DNA of 20,868 nucleotides from JADJPL01 sp041183125 (GCA_041183125.1 JBEGMH010000014.1:1-20868), one strand, 5' to 3'; shown: positions 1 to 7,656, counted from the stretch's first letter. Notes: a model not told the origin generated them from the sequence alone. A program made the numbers and translations.

Positions 1-167
1 TGGCCCTGGTGCTGGGAAACGAAGTGGAAGGGGTATCCGATGGGGTGCTCGGTCTCTGCGACGGCGCCCTCGAAGTACCGCAGTTCGGCTCTAAACACTC
101 CCTGAACGTAGCGGTATGCGCCGGTATAGTAGTTTGGGAAGTGTTCAGGAAATGGAAGTTTGCTTGA
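1..167 (+). CDS. SpoU/TrmH-family RNA 2'-O-methyltransferase, C-terminal fragment
   Basis: Only the last 54 codons are in the window (reading frame from base 3, TGA at 165-167). The fragment carries two diagnostic SpoU motifs: GNEVEGVS (motif 2) and, about 20 residues later, QFGSKHSLNVAVCAGIV (motif 3). These form the trefoil-knot S-adenosylmethionine site of enzymes that methylate the ribose 2'-OH of tRNA or rRNA. The short tail after motif 3 is typical of small TrmH proteins. The substrate cannot be told from this part. An EVE-domain gene follows 61 bases downstream on the same strand, so the two may be co-transcribed. Family assignment is firm; the precise member is not. Confidence 0.85.
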   Translation, partial: ALVLGNEVEGVSDGVLGLCDGALEVPQFGSKHSLNVAVCAGIVVWEVFRKWKFA

Positions 168-228
168 TTTGGCCTCAAGGGGGGAGCCCTGAACAGATAT
201 CCCTCTATAAGCCTAAAATAACCGTTGT

Positions 229-639
229 ATGGCCTATTGGTTAGTGAAATCCGAGCCTTTTGTATATAGCTTCGAACGATTGCTCGAAGAAAAGAGGGTG
301 GTGTGGGACGGAGTGCGCAACTATATGGCCCGCAACTACCTACGGGCTATGGCAAAAGGAGACCGGGTGCTCTTTTACCACAGCCGGGAAGGACTGGAAG
401 TAGTCGGTATTTGCGAGGTATTGCAGGAACATTACCCCGACCCGACCGCTGAAGCCGGCGACTGGTCAGTAGTAGAGCTAGGCCCGGTCATGGCCCTGCC
501 ACGGCCCGTATCCCTGAAGCAGATCAAAATGACCCCCGAACTTCAAAATATCGGCTTGGTGCGCATGGGGCGATTGTCCGTTATGCCACTGACCGGAGAG
601 GAGTATGAAAAGATTTTAGAACTGTCCGGGGCAGGGTAG
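229..639 (+). CDS. EVE domain-containing protein
   Basis: 136 residues, essentially one EVE domain (PUA-like fold; relative of YTH domains and of human THYN1). The family signature is clear: N-terminal YWLVKSEPFVYS, then VWDGVRNYMARNYL, then KGDRVLFYHS near residues 44-53, and EVVGICEV. Known EVE domains have an aromatic pocket that binds modified bases in DNA or RNA; many are stand-alone housekeeping proteins of unknown target. It starts at an ATG giving the usual MxYWLVKSEP beginning. No clear Shine-Dalgarno is seen, as is usual in Bacteroidota. It lies between an RNA methylase and a LETM1-related gene, all on the plus strand with gaps of 61 and 79 bases, so an operon is possible. Confidence 0.88.
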   Translation: MAYWLVKSEPFVYSFERLLEEKRVVWDGVRNYMARNYLRAMAKGDRVLFYHSREGLEVVGICEVLQEHYPDPTAEAGDWSVVELGPVMALPRPVSLKQIKMTPELQNIGLVRMGRLSVMPLTGEEYEKILELSGAG

Positions 640-718
640 GGGGCTTTGTGAGGATGAAATCCCGGTCGTCCGGTGGGATGAAACCTGACTGGCAATAGGC
701 ATAACGAGAACGAAAAAT

Positions 719-2113
719 ATGGCGTTTTTTTCTTCCAAAGAGGAAACCATCAATTTTAGGTCGTCCAACTGGTTCGAACAGTACCTCGCGTTTCGCCTGG
801 AACACCCGGCAAGCCTGGATATCCCGGACCCCGCTCAGTTTGGACTGAGCGAGGAACAGGTCAGGGAAGTACCTATTCTTCAAAATCCACTCTATGCTAT
901 GCTGCTGCACAGCGGTATCGTCTATGGGTTTCCTTTCCTCTCCCCGTTCAAGCCGGTGCCGCCGGGCGATTACGAAGACCGGTGGAGAACAAAGCTGATC
1001 CTTCTGGATACGATCTTGTTCAGTACCATCGAAGACCTCAAACAGCGCGACGGGGCCCGGTCTCATTACCCGGAACAGTTAGAGGAAGCGGGCAACCTGA
1101 TTCGCGCATATTACCGGGGTATTCTTTCCGCGCACGCCGGGGAAGAAGTATTTAGTATAGAGCAGCAGTTGGCTCACCGGGTCATGTTCCATCGCAACTG
1201 GCTGGACTGGCGGCGTACGGGAATCAATGCACACCTGTTCTGGGACTGGTTCTTCTTTCAGCTCTATATGCGCGAAGCGGTGAGGGGAAGGGGCGCAGAT
1301 TTCGATTTCGAAGCCCTGGTGGCAGAAAAGAAGGCTATGAAGTGGCTCTCTATGCAACTGATCGCCGCCGCCGCGCACTCCGACCGGAAAGTGAAGCGGC
1401 GGGAAGGGATACTGGCCCACCATTTTCAGAAGTCAGCACAATTCTTTTCCCAGGGAGAGCGCGATCGCTTGGGGCGTATGTTCGAAAAGGGAATCCGCCT
1501 CGATGAGCTCCACTTTCCGGAAACGGAGTGGATGGCGAAGCGCTATTGGCTTGACCTGAGCTTATTGGTCATCTACGCGGATAAAGACATCCATGAGGCA
1601 GAAGAGGGTTTCCTGCACCAGTTGATGCACCGCCTGGGCCTGCCGGAATCCGAACTGACGGAGAGCAAACTGGCCTTAGGGGGCTTCCTGTTGCGCTTTG
1701 GCAGGAAAATGCCCTTTATCAGCGGACGAAAAAGCAGCCTCGCCCTGATCGGCCAGGCATTGGCCCAGAATTTCTCCAAGATGCAGAAAGCAACCCACGC
1801 CGAATACAAGGAGACACTGGATATGGCCGTGACCCTTGGCCGGCTGCTACAACACCAGGTGGGCCTTGGCAAGGGGAAGTCGCTTCCGAGCGAAGAGGAA
1901 ATCCGAGCCGCGTTCAACCAGATCAAAGACCTGCCCAAATTCCTCCCGTTTTTTACGATTATATTCGTGCCCGTACCGGGTATTACAGAACTGTACCTGC
2001 TGTTAGCCTATTCCATCGAGCGCCTTTCAGGGGATTCCCTGCGCCTATTGCCCTCGCACTTTTCTAAAATGGTCAAAGGGGAGAAAGACCCGGAAGAAGA
2101 ATCAGACCAATAA
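719..2113 (+). CDS. LETM1-related (biofilm-associated type) protein with TerB-like middle region
   Basis: 464 residues, no signal peptide. The C-terminal part (about 400-450) holds a hydrophobic stretch KFLPFFTIIFVPVPGITELY resembling the membrane-proximal core of LETM1 proteins, as in the Bacteroidota family annotated as LETM1-related biofilm-associated protein. Residues about 205-310 form a helical region with two TerB-like acidic motifs, AAHSDRKVKRREG (217-230) and VIYADKDIHEAEE (284-296). The N-terminal 200 residues are rich in aromatics (FWDWFFFQLYM at 174-184) and I do not recognise them. The C-terminus is acidic. The end overlaps the end of the convergent ilvA by 12 bases. Function is unknown; family assignment is from memory of motif pattern and is moderately secure. 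Confidence 0.7.
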   Translation: MAFFSSKEETINFRSSNWFEQYLAFRLEHPASLDIPDPAQFGLSEEQVREVPILQNPLYAMLLHSGIVYGFPFLSPFKPVPPGDYEDRWRTKLILLDTILFSTIEDLKQRDGARSHYPEQLEEAGNLIRAYYRGILSAHAGEEVFSIEQQLAHRVMFHRNWLDWRRTGINAHLFWDWFFFQLYMREAVRGRGADFDFEALVAEKKAMKWLSMQLIAAAAHSDRKVKRREGILAHHFQKSAQFFSQGERDRLGRMFEKGIRLDELHFPETEWMAKRYWLDLSLLVIYADKDIHEAEEGFLHQLMHRLGLPESELTESKLALGGFLLRFGRKMPFISGRKSSLALIGQALAQNFSKMQKATHAEYKETLDMAVTLGRLLQHQVGLGKGKSLPSEEEIRAAFNQIKDLPKFLPFFTIIFVPVPGITELYLLLAYSIERLSGDSLRLLPSHFSKMVKGEKDPEEESDQ

Positions 2114-3373
2114 GTCGAAGAGCATAGCACTGTCGTTGACCGTCTGGAAACTGATGTGGTATTGCTCCATGCGCTGGATCAGGCCCTCGTAATCTCCCTT
2201 TTTTTGCACTTGTATGCCGACCAGGGCAGGCCCGGAATCGCGGTTGTGCTTCTTGGTGTACTCAAAATGGGTGATATCGTCACTGGGACCGAGCACGTAG
2301 TTCAGGAACTCCCGCAGCGCGCCCGCCCGCTGGGGAAAACGGATGACAAAATAGTGCTTGAGCCCTTCGTACAACAAGGCCCGCTCACGGATCTCCTCGG
2401 TGCGCGTAATGTCGTTGTTGCCGCCGCTGACGATACAGACTACGCACTTTCCCTTGATTTGCTCCCGGTACTGGTCGAGCGCAGCAATAGAAAGCGCCCC
2501 GGCCGGCTCTACGATGATCCCTTCCTCACTGTACAGGTGCAGCATGGTGCTGCATACTTTGCCCTCTTCTACTAACAAGAGGTCGTCGCACACCTGCTGG
2601 GCAATCTGGAAGGTCCTTTCCCCGACCCGTTTGACGGCGGCTCCATCTACAAAAGGATCTATGCGGTCCAGGGTAATGACTTTGCCCAATTCGAGGGCTG
2701 TCTTCATCGAGGGGGCACCAGCCGGCTCGATGCCGATGATTTTTGTCTGTGGACTCACCTGTTTGAAAAAACTGCCCAACCCGGACAAGAGGCCCCCGCC
2801 TCCAACGGGCACAAAGACATAGTCAATCTCTTGCGGGCAGGTCTCCAGGATTTCCAGGGCTACCGTTGCTTGTCCTTCTATAACTCTTTCGTTATCAAAT
2901 GGATGGACAAAAATTTTTCCTTCTTTTTGCGCGTATTCAATCGCCTGGGAGTACGCATCGTCGAAGGTGTCGCCCGTCAGGACGATTTCGACGAATTCTT
3001 TTCCAAAGAGCTTGACTTTGTTGATTTTCTGTTGTGGGGTGACGCTGGGCATATAAATCCGGCCCTTGGTTTCCAGCTTCCGGCAGGCTAAGGCGACGCC
3101 CTGCGCATGGTTGCCGGCACTGGCACAAACCACCCCCTGGCGCAGGGTTTCCACAGACAACGTACACATGAGGTTGTACGCCCCCCTGATCTTGTAGGAG
3201 CGTACAACCTGCTGGTCTTCCCGCTTGAGCAGGATGGTGCAGCCAAACTTTTCAGAAAGGTGCTCATTGAGTTGTAAAGGGGTGGTATCTGCCACGCCAT
3301 TTAACCGCACCTTTGCCTGATAGACAGCAGATACCCGGACAAGGCCCGGGATTTCCTGTACTTCTGCGACCAT
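2102..3373 (-). CDS. ilvA: Threonine ammonia-lyase (threonine dehydratase), biosynthetic
   Basis: 423 residues. Deaminates threonine to 2-oxobutyrate, the first committed step of isoleucine synthesis. It is a fold-type II PLP enzyme: the Schiff-base lysine is K61 in RSYKIRGAYN, the substrate loop is SAGNHAQG (85-92), and the phosphate-binding loop is GGGGLLSG (191-198). The C-terminal 90 residues form a single ACT-like regulatory domain, so this is the short allosteric form with one C-terminal repeat. The frame stays open upstream to 3610, but that part overlaps ilvC and is not ilvA-like; the ATG at 3373 gives the normal N-terminus. It begins 10 bases after the ilvC stop, so ilvC-ilvA are surely co-transcribed. 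Its 3' end overlaps the convergent LETM1-related gene. Confidence 0.95.
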   Translation of the reverse strand: MVAEVQEIPGLVRVSAVYQAKVRLNGVADTTPLQLNEHLSEKFGCTILLKREDQQVVRSYKIRGAYNLMCTLSVETLRQGVVCASAGNHAQGVALACRKLETKGRIYMPSVTPQQKINKVKLFGKEFVEIVLTGDTFDDAYSQAIEYAQKEGKIFVHPFDNERVIEGQATVALEILETCPQEIDYVFVPVGGGGLLSGLGSFFKQVSPQTKIIGIEPAGAPSMKTALELGKVITLDRIDPFVDGAAVKRVGERTFQIAQQVCDDLLLVEEGKVCSTMLHLYSEEGIIVEPAGALSIAALDQYREQIKGKCVVCIVSGGNNDITRTEEIRERALLYEGLKHYFVIRFPQRAGALREFLNYVLGPSDDITHFEYTKKHNRDSGPALVGIQVQKKGDYEGLIQRMEQYHISFQTVNDSAMLFDLLV

Positions 3374-3383
3374 CCGTATGGGG

Positions 3384-4436
3384 TTATTCCGCTTGAGCTT
3401 CCGGGCGGAGGCTGCGCACCGCGCGACCTGCCTGCCACATTTCGCTGTCGTGGAGTTGTTTGAGTTCGGCTTCGAGTTTCTCCCGGTAATCGGGCTGGCT
3501 GTTGGAGTCAATGGAGCGCTGGGCCTCGTTGCCGGAAGCAACGCTGTCATAGAGCTCCTCAAATACGGGAGATACGGCATCGCGGAATTTCTGCCACCAG
3601 TCCAACGCACCGCGCTGGGCAGTAGTGGAACAGTTGGCGTACATCCAGTCCATGCCGTTTTCCGCTACCAGGGGCATCAGGCTCTGGGTGAGCTCCTCCA
3701 CCGTTTCGTTGAATGCCTCGGAAGGGCTGTGGCCTCTCTTGCGCAGGCAATCGTATTGTGCGGCAAAAATGCCCTGTATAGCACCCATCAGCGTACCGCG
3801 CTCGCCGGTCAGGTCGCTGAATACCTCTTTTTGAAAAGTCGTTTCGAAAAGGTAGCCGGAACCGATACCGATGCCCAGGGCAATCGCGCGGTTGCGGGCA
3901 TTGCCCGTCGCATCCTGGTGCACGGCAAAGCTGGAGTTGAGGCCTCTGCCCGCTACGAACAGGCGGCGCAACGAAGTGCCCGAGCCCTTAGGCGCCACCA
4001 GGATGACATCTACGTCGGCAGGGGGGATAATCCCCGTGCGCTCTTTGTATGTGATGCCGAAACCATGGGAAAAATACAACGCTTTCCCAGCGCTCAGGTG
4101 GGGCTTCAGAGCCGGCCATACGGCAATCTGGGCAGCATCGGAGAGGAGGTACTGCACAATCGTAGCACGCTCGGCAGCTTCTTCAATGGAGAAAAGGGTC
4201 TCACCGGGTACCCATCCGTCATCTACCGCTTTGTCCCAAGTAGCAGACGGAAAGCGCTGCCCGATGATTACATTGAACCCGTTGTCGCGCAGGTTGAGGG
4301 CCTGCCCGGGACCCTGTACACCGTACCCGATAATGGCGATGACATCGTCCGCCAGGATTTCGTGTGCTTTTTCAAGAGGGAATTCCTCCCGGGTGACTAC
4401 ATTTTCTTGCGTTCCGCCAAAGTTGATGCTTGCCAT
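3384..4436 (-). CDS. ilvC: Ketol-acid reductoisomerase (NADP+)
   Basis: 350 residues. Converts acetolactate or acetohydroxybutyrate to the dihydroxy acids of the valine/isoleucine pathway using Mg2+ and NADPH. Seen: Rossmann loop GYGVQGPG (37-44), cofactor-phosphate region GQRFPSATW (59-67), catalytic His in SHGFG (123-127), and metal-binding acids in SDLTGERGTLMG (D208, E212) and ETVEELTQS. The length and the insert DKAVDDGWVPGET match the Bacteroidota type (about 350 residues) rather than the 490-residue enterobacterial form. A longer frame starts at a TTG (4445); the ATG at 4436, giving MASINFGG, is preferred. First gene of an ilvC-ilvA pair, behind 295 bases without a convincing gene. Confidence 0.96.
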   Translation of the reverse strand: MASINFGGTQENVVTREEFPLEKAHEILADDVIAIIGYGVQGPGQALNLRDNGFNVIIGQRFPSATWDKAVDDGWVPGETLFSIEEAAERATIVQYLLSDAAQIAVWPALKPHLSAGKALYFSHGFGITYKERTGIIPPADVDVILVAPKGSGTSLRRLFVAGRGLNSSFAVHQDATGNARNRAIALGIGIGSGYLFETTFQKEVFSDLTGERGTLMGAIQGIFAAQYDCLRKRGHSPSEAFNETVEELTQSLMPLVAENGMDWMYANCSTTAQRGALDWWQKFRDAVSPVFEELYDSVASGNEAQRSIDSNSQPDYREKLEAELKQLHDSEMWQAGRAVRSLRPEAQAE

Positions 4437-4459
4437 ACTATTCAATCAAATTTTACAAG

Positions 4460-4513
4460 TTATGAAACTAGGTTGGTTAAGAGGAGGCAGTGATAAAGGA
4501 AAAAAAGGAGCAT
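4460..4513 (-). CDS. Possible Leu-rich leader peptide upstream of ilvC
   Basis: A 17-codon ORF, MLLFFLYHCLLLTNLVS, begins at an ATG and ends 23 bases before the ilvC ATG. Seven of 17 residues are Leu and one is Val, which resembles leader peptides of branched-chain amino-acid operons. An in-frame ATG at 4573 would give a 37-codon version, also Leu-rich (10 Leu, 2 Val, 1 Ile). Against it: there is no room for a terminator between it and ilvC, and the stretch is pyrimidine-rich, which favours Leu and Phe codons by chance. Speculative. Confidence 0.2.
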   Translation of the reverse strand: MLLFFLYHCLLLTNLVS

Positions 4514-4602
4514 TTTGTTTACACGAAGGCCCTTGAAGGAGTACAGCAGCGCTATATGACCGAAAAAAGGCATAGTGTGGATAGAAAAGGCTCTTTTCAA
4601 CC

Positions 4603-4636
4603 CCTTGGCAGTCCCCTTCGCAGTAGGTCTGCCAGG
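4603..4636 (-). other. Stem-loop in the ilvC upstream region
   Basis: On the minus strand CCTGGCAG (4636-4629) can pair with CTGCCAAGG (4611-4603), giving 8 base pairs with one bulged A and a 17-base loop. It is not followed by a T-run, so it is not a simple terminator. It could be part of an mRNA leader structure if transcription starts upstream. Confidence 0.3.
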
Positions 4637-4681
4637 TAAAGGTACGCCCCGGACTACGCTTGTCGGGAAAAAGAGACCTGG

Positions 4682-4695
4682 AATTGCGCGCAATT
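4682..4695. repeat. 14-bp perfect palindrome upstream of ilvC
   Basis: AATTGCGCGCAATT is fully self-complementary and lies about 245 bases before ilvC, close to the end of the upstream DUF6089-like gene. It might be an operator for a dimeric regulator. Only one copy was noticed in the window, so chance is possible. Confidence 0.3.
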
Positions 4696-4731
4696 TTAGA
4701 GGTTTTTACAACTTCAAAGACCAGGAAGCAC

Positions 4732-5586
4732 CTAAAACTTATAGCAGGGAACATCGCTTTTCCCACTAGATATTTTCCCAAACATGCGATAGGAGAGCGC
4801 CAGGCCAGCCGTGTAATACCAGTCGGTAAAAATCCCTCCCCGTTGGTAAACCAGGTTGTTGGGGGCGATATCCGGGCTAATGGTAGGGTTGCTGATGTAG
4901 GCGGCTAATGCGCCCCGCGAAAGTAAAATGTCCCAGTACCCGACGTCCTGTGCGGAGACGTCGTCCAGATAATCGGTCTGAGAACGGCGGCCGATCAGTT
5001 CAACCCCGATGCCCCAGCGGTCGTTGAGCGCAAAATGTAGCCCACCCCCTACGGGTACGCTGAGCTGGAAAGGGGAGTAAGGTGCCGGGTAACCCGCTAA
5101 CCCCTGGCCCTCCGTGCCCAGGGGCCGAAGCCGGATTTCCAGCCCATCCAGGGTAAGCCGGGGGTCAAAGTAAAAACCAGCCGCCCCAAAAGCAACGTAC
5201 GGGGAAACCCGTACATTGCCCAGGTACAGATTGAACATCCGCCATTCCCCCATCAGGCTCATTTCTCCGATGGGGGAATAAAAGAAGAGGCCGTTGTCAA
5301 GGGTACCCGCAGCACGGGCTTCGTTGCCGGCCACCCGCGCGTAGGCGAGCCCGGCACGGACGCTGAGCGCGTTGGAAACGCGCATCCGCAGAAAAAGCCC
5401 ACCGCTGGGACCGGCATCCTCTAAGTAGGAAGTCCAGTCGCGCGATAGGTCGCCGCTGTAAAAGGCCAGACCGCCGGTAGCACCGATTTCAAAGCTTTGC
5501 GCCTTGGCCGAAAAAGGAAGAAGCCCAAGAAGCGCGATAAAGAAAGGTCTGCTCATGCGTTTTTTTGTATTCTTTGCAACTATCAT
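4732..5586 (-). CDS. Outer-membrane beta-barrel protein, DUF6089-like
   Basis: 284 residues. A Lys/Arg-rich n-region (KNTKKR) is followed by a hydrophobic segment FFIALLGLLPFSAKAQ ending in an SAKAQ signal-peptidase site. The rest alternates like a beta-barrel and has the DUF6089 pattern: GGLAFYSGDLS near the mature N-terminus, a strand with LSVRAGLAYARVAGNE, SPIGEMSLMGEW, and an FGAAGFYFDPR strand. These Bacteroidota proteins are predicted outer-membrane barrels of unknown role. The ATG at 5586 gives a 31-residue signal peptide; an ATG at 5556 would give a shorter one and is equally possible. It is transcribed away from the ABC exporter gene; the shared intergenic region is 93 bases. Confidence 0.75.
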   Translation of the reverse strand: MIVAKNTKKRMSRPFFIALLGLLPFSAKAQSFEIGATGGLAFYSGDLSRDWTSYLEDAGPSGGLFLRMRVSNALSVRAGLAYARVAGNEARAAGTLDNGLFFYSPIGEMSLMGEWRMFNLYLGNVRVSPYVAFGAAGFYFDPRLTLDGLEIRLRPLGTEGQGLAGYPAPYSPFQLSVPVGGGLHFALNDRWGIGVELIGRRSQTDYLDDVSAQDVGYWDILLSRGALAAYISNPTISPDIAPNNLVYQRGGIFTDWYYTAGLALSYRMFGKISSGKSDVPCYKF

Positions 5587-5679
5587 TAGGAAACGTTGTA
5601 TTTAGAGCGATAAGTGCATACCGCTAGCCCCAAGTTGGGCCTGGACGGCAATATATTTTGAATTTTATAGATTTTTTAC

Positions 5680-7485
5680 ATGGCTATGCAAAAACAAAGC
5701 GGGGAAGCCGATCCAAAAGAAAGAGCGCGTTTTGATAAAAAACAGTTCAAACGCTCCCTGCAGGTGTTCGCGTACTTGCTGCCCTACCGCTGGGCCTTCG
5801 CCCTGGGGATGTTCTTCCTGTTTGCAGGCAGCCTCCTCTTCCTGGCCATCATGAAACTGCCGGGCGAGATGTTCAATATCGTCTCCGGGGAGTCGCGCTA
5901 CGGACTGTCGCTGACCCAGGTGTTCTTATTGCTCCTCCTCCTGCTCGGGGTCCAGAGCGTCCTGTCGTATTTCCGGGTACAGCTCTTTGCGATTGTCAGC
6001 GAAAAAAGTATGGCCTCCTTACGGGCAGAACTGTACGAAAAACTGGTCTCCCTGGGCATCCCCTTCCTGGAATCCCGTCGAATCGGGGAGCTGACGAGCA
6101 GAATGACCAACGACGTGACCCAGGTACAGGGCGTTTTTTCGGTCACCCTGGCCGAGTTCCTACGGCAGTTGATCGTACTGTTAGGCGGCGTGGGCATTAT
6201 CATCTTTTCTATGCCGCACATAGCACTTACTATGTTAGCTACCTTCCCGGTAGTAGTGGTCCTGGCCATGTTTTTCGGACGGCATATCCGGCGTTTGATG
6301 AAGTCGCGCCAAGATCAGTTGGCCAGTACCAACGTAGTGGTGGAAGAAACGATGCAGGCGATACAAACCGTCAAAGCCTATACGAATGAAGCCTTAGAGG
6401 TAAAGCGCTACCGGAAGGCCCTGGACGAGTCGGTGCGCGTCTCGCTAAAATCCGCCCACATGCGCGGCCTGTTCGCCGCCTTTATCATCTTCTTCATGTT
6501 CGGCGCTTTGTTTTTTATCATGTGGAGGGCAGCCCTCATGGTCCAATCCGGCGAAATGCTCAAAGGCGACCTCGTGGACTTTGTGGTCTTCACCGGGATT
6601 ATCGGGGGCGCCATCGCCAGCTTGGGAACGTTCTATACGGAATTGGTATCCGCCATGGGGGCGACAGACCGGATACTGGATATCCTGGAGCAGCCCTCCG
6701 AGCTGGACCTCAAGGAAGCAGCCCAACAGGAAACACCTGGGCGTTTCAGAGGGGAGATCGTCTTCAAGGGGCTTCGTTTTACCTATCCTTCCCGTCCGGA
6801 TGTACCGGTGTTGAAAGGGATTGACCTGCATATCCAGCCAGGGCAGCAGGTGGCTTTAGTAGGCGCAAGCGGTGCGGGGAAAACGACCATTATGCAGTTG
6901 TTGCTCCGCTTCTACCAACCGGAAAGCGGGGAAATCCTGGTGGATGGCCGCCCCGCCCATGCGTACGGCATCCGGGAATATCGGAGCAACCTGGCCGTAG
7001 TGCCGCAGGAAGTGCTGCTCTTTGGCGGTACGATCCGCGAAAATATTCAATACGGCCGGCAGGATGCCACAGAGGAAGAAGTAGTGGAAGCCGCCCGTAA
7101 AGCAAACGCATGGGAGTTTATCGCATCGTTTCCCGATGGGTTGGATACCCTGGTCGGGGAAAGGGGGATTAAATTGTCGGGAGGCCAGCGGCAGCGCATT
7201 GCCATTGCCCGGGCTATCCTCAAAGATCCGGCTATCCTATTGTTAGACGAAGCCACGTCCTCCCTGGATGCAGAGTCCGAACGCCTGGTCCAGGAAGCGC
7301 TGAACGTATTGTTGAAAGGGCGTACCTCGATCATCATCGCACACCGATTGGCTACCGTTCGGGACGTGGATTGCATCTACGTGCTCGAAGGGGGCCGCAT
7401 CCTCGAGCAGGGCACGCACGAAGAACTCACCCGCAAAGAAAACGGCGCATACAACACGCTGGCTAAACTGCAGTTCGAGATTTGA
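5680..7485 (+). CDS. ABC exporter half-transporter, fused permease-ATPase (MsbA/ABCB type)
   Basis: 601 residues. The N-terminal half (about 25-330) is a type I exporter domain with six predicted helices (for example GMFFLFAGSLLFLAI, FLLLLLLLGVQSVL, LFAAFIIFFMFGALFFIMW) and the usual coupling-region motif ELTSRMTNDV. The C-terminal half is a complete ATPase: Walker A GASGAGKT (395-402), Q-loop VVPQE, signature LSGGQ (499-503), Walker B ILLLDE with D523/E524, and H-loop H555 in AHRLAT. It should act as a homodimer in the inner membrane. Sequence resembles lipid/multidrug exporters; the substrate cannot be stated. The gene is monocistronic and ends 46 bases before a long stem-loop. Confidence 0.93.
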   Translation: MAMQKQSGEADPKERARFDKKQFKRSLQVFAYLLPYRWAFALGMFFLFAGSLLFLAIMKLPGEMFNIVSGESRYGLSLTQVFLLLLLLLGVQSVLSYFRVQLFAIVSEKSMASLRAELYEKLVSLGIPFLESRRIGELTSRMTNDVTQVQGVFSVTLAEFLRQLIVLLGGVGIIIFSMPHIALTMLATFPVVVVLAMFFGRHIRRLMKSRQDQLASTNVVVEETMQAIQTVKAYTNEALEVKRYRKALDESVRVSLKSAHMRGLFAAFIIFFMFGALFFIMWRAALMVQSGEMLKGDLVDFVVFTGIIGGAIASLGTFYTELVSAMGATDRILDILEQPSELDLKEAAQQETPGRFRGEIVFKGLRFTYPSRPDVPVLKGIDLHIQPGQQVALVGASGAGKTTIMQLLLRFYQPESGEILVDGRPAHAYGIREYRSNLAVVPQEVLLFGGTIRENIQYGRQDATEEEVVEAARKANAWEFIASFPDGLDTLVGERGIKLSGGQRQRIAIARAILKDPAILLLDEATSSLDAESERLVQEALNVLLKGRTSIIIAHRLATVRDVDCIYVLEGGRILEQGTHEELTRKENGAYNTLAKLQFEI

Positions 7486-7531
7486 GACGGCTCAGAAGTG
7501 TTTTGCCCCTCTGCCTGGAAAACAAAATTAC

Positions 7532-7590
7532 GAATCAGTCTTTGTTGGTGTGGTTTTGCGAAGCAAAATCACACCAACAAAGACTGATTC
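7532..7590 (+). terminator. Long stem-loop, probable terminator after the ABC exporter
   Basis: Two 28-base arms (7532-7559 and 7563-7590) are inverted copies around a 3-base loop GAA, so the tip reads GCGAAGC, a sequence known for very stable GNA triloop hairpins in DNA. The only departure from perfect symmetry is G7553 opposite T7569, which is a G-U pair in plus-strand RNA but a C-A mismatch in minus-strand RNA. T-rich DNA follows on the plus side (TATTTTTT within 7590-7602), and T-rich DNA also lies on the minus side. It sits between the convergent ABC and MCE genes. The long A+T-rich stem is unusual for a plain terminator, so a palindromic repeat element is the alternative. Confidence 0.65.
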
Positions 7591-7656
7591 AAACTATTTT
7601 TTGGTTGCATCGGGCGAAAATGGTGCTTTGAGACAGTTCGCGCCTCGGCGGTAAGC

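Larger units (their letters stand above)
4437..4731 (-). promoter_or_regulatory. Upstream region of ilvC, structured, no convincing gene
   Basis: About 295 bases between the end of the DUF6089-like gene and ilvC; it must contain the ilvC-ilvA promoter. No exact TAnnTTTG -7 element is found; near matches on the minus strand are TAAAATTG and TACCTTTA. It holds a 14-bp palindrome (4682-4695), a stem-loop (4603-4636), a short weak hairpin (4584-4598) and a Leu-rich mini-ORF (4460-4513). A 111-codon minus frame spans most of it but has no recognisable protein character. Confidence 0.5.

Noticed and set aside
640..718. Small ATCCC/GGGAT hairpin before the LETM1-related gene
   Set aside because: Five pairs with a large loop and no T-run; likely chance, partly due to a repeated GGATGAAA.
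3378..4493. A 371-codon plus-strand frame over ilvC
   Set aside because: Antisense shadow of a well-identified conserved gene; no recognisable protein features.
4446..4781. A 111-codon minus-strand frame between ilvC and the DUF6089-like gene
   Set aside because: Composition looks random, it overlaps the end of the neighbouring gene, and no family is recognised.
5635..5660. TTG ... TATATTTTG as a promoter for the ABC exporter
   Set aside because: The -7 part has one base too many (three instead of two between TA and TTTG) and the 14-base spacing to TTG is too short, so it is not a good match.
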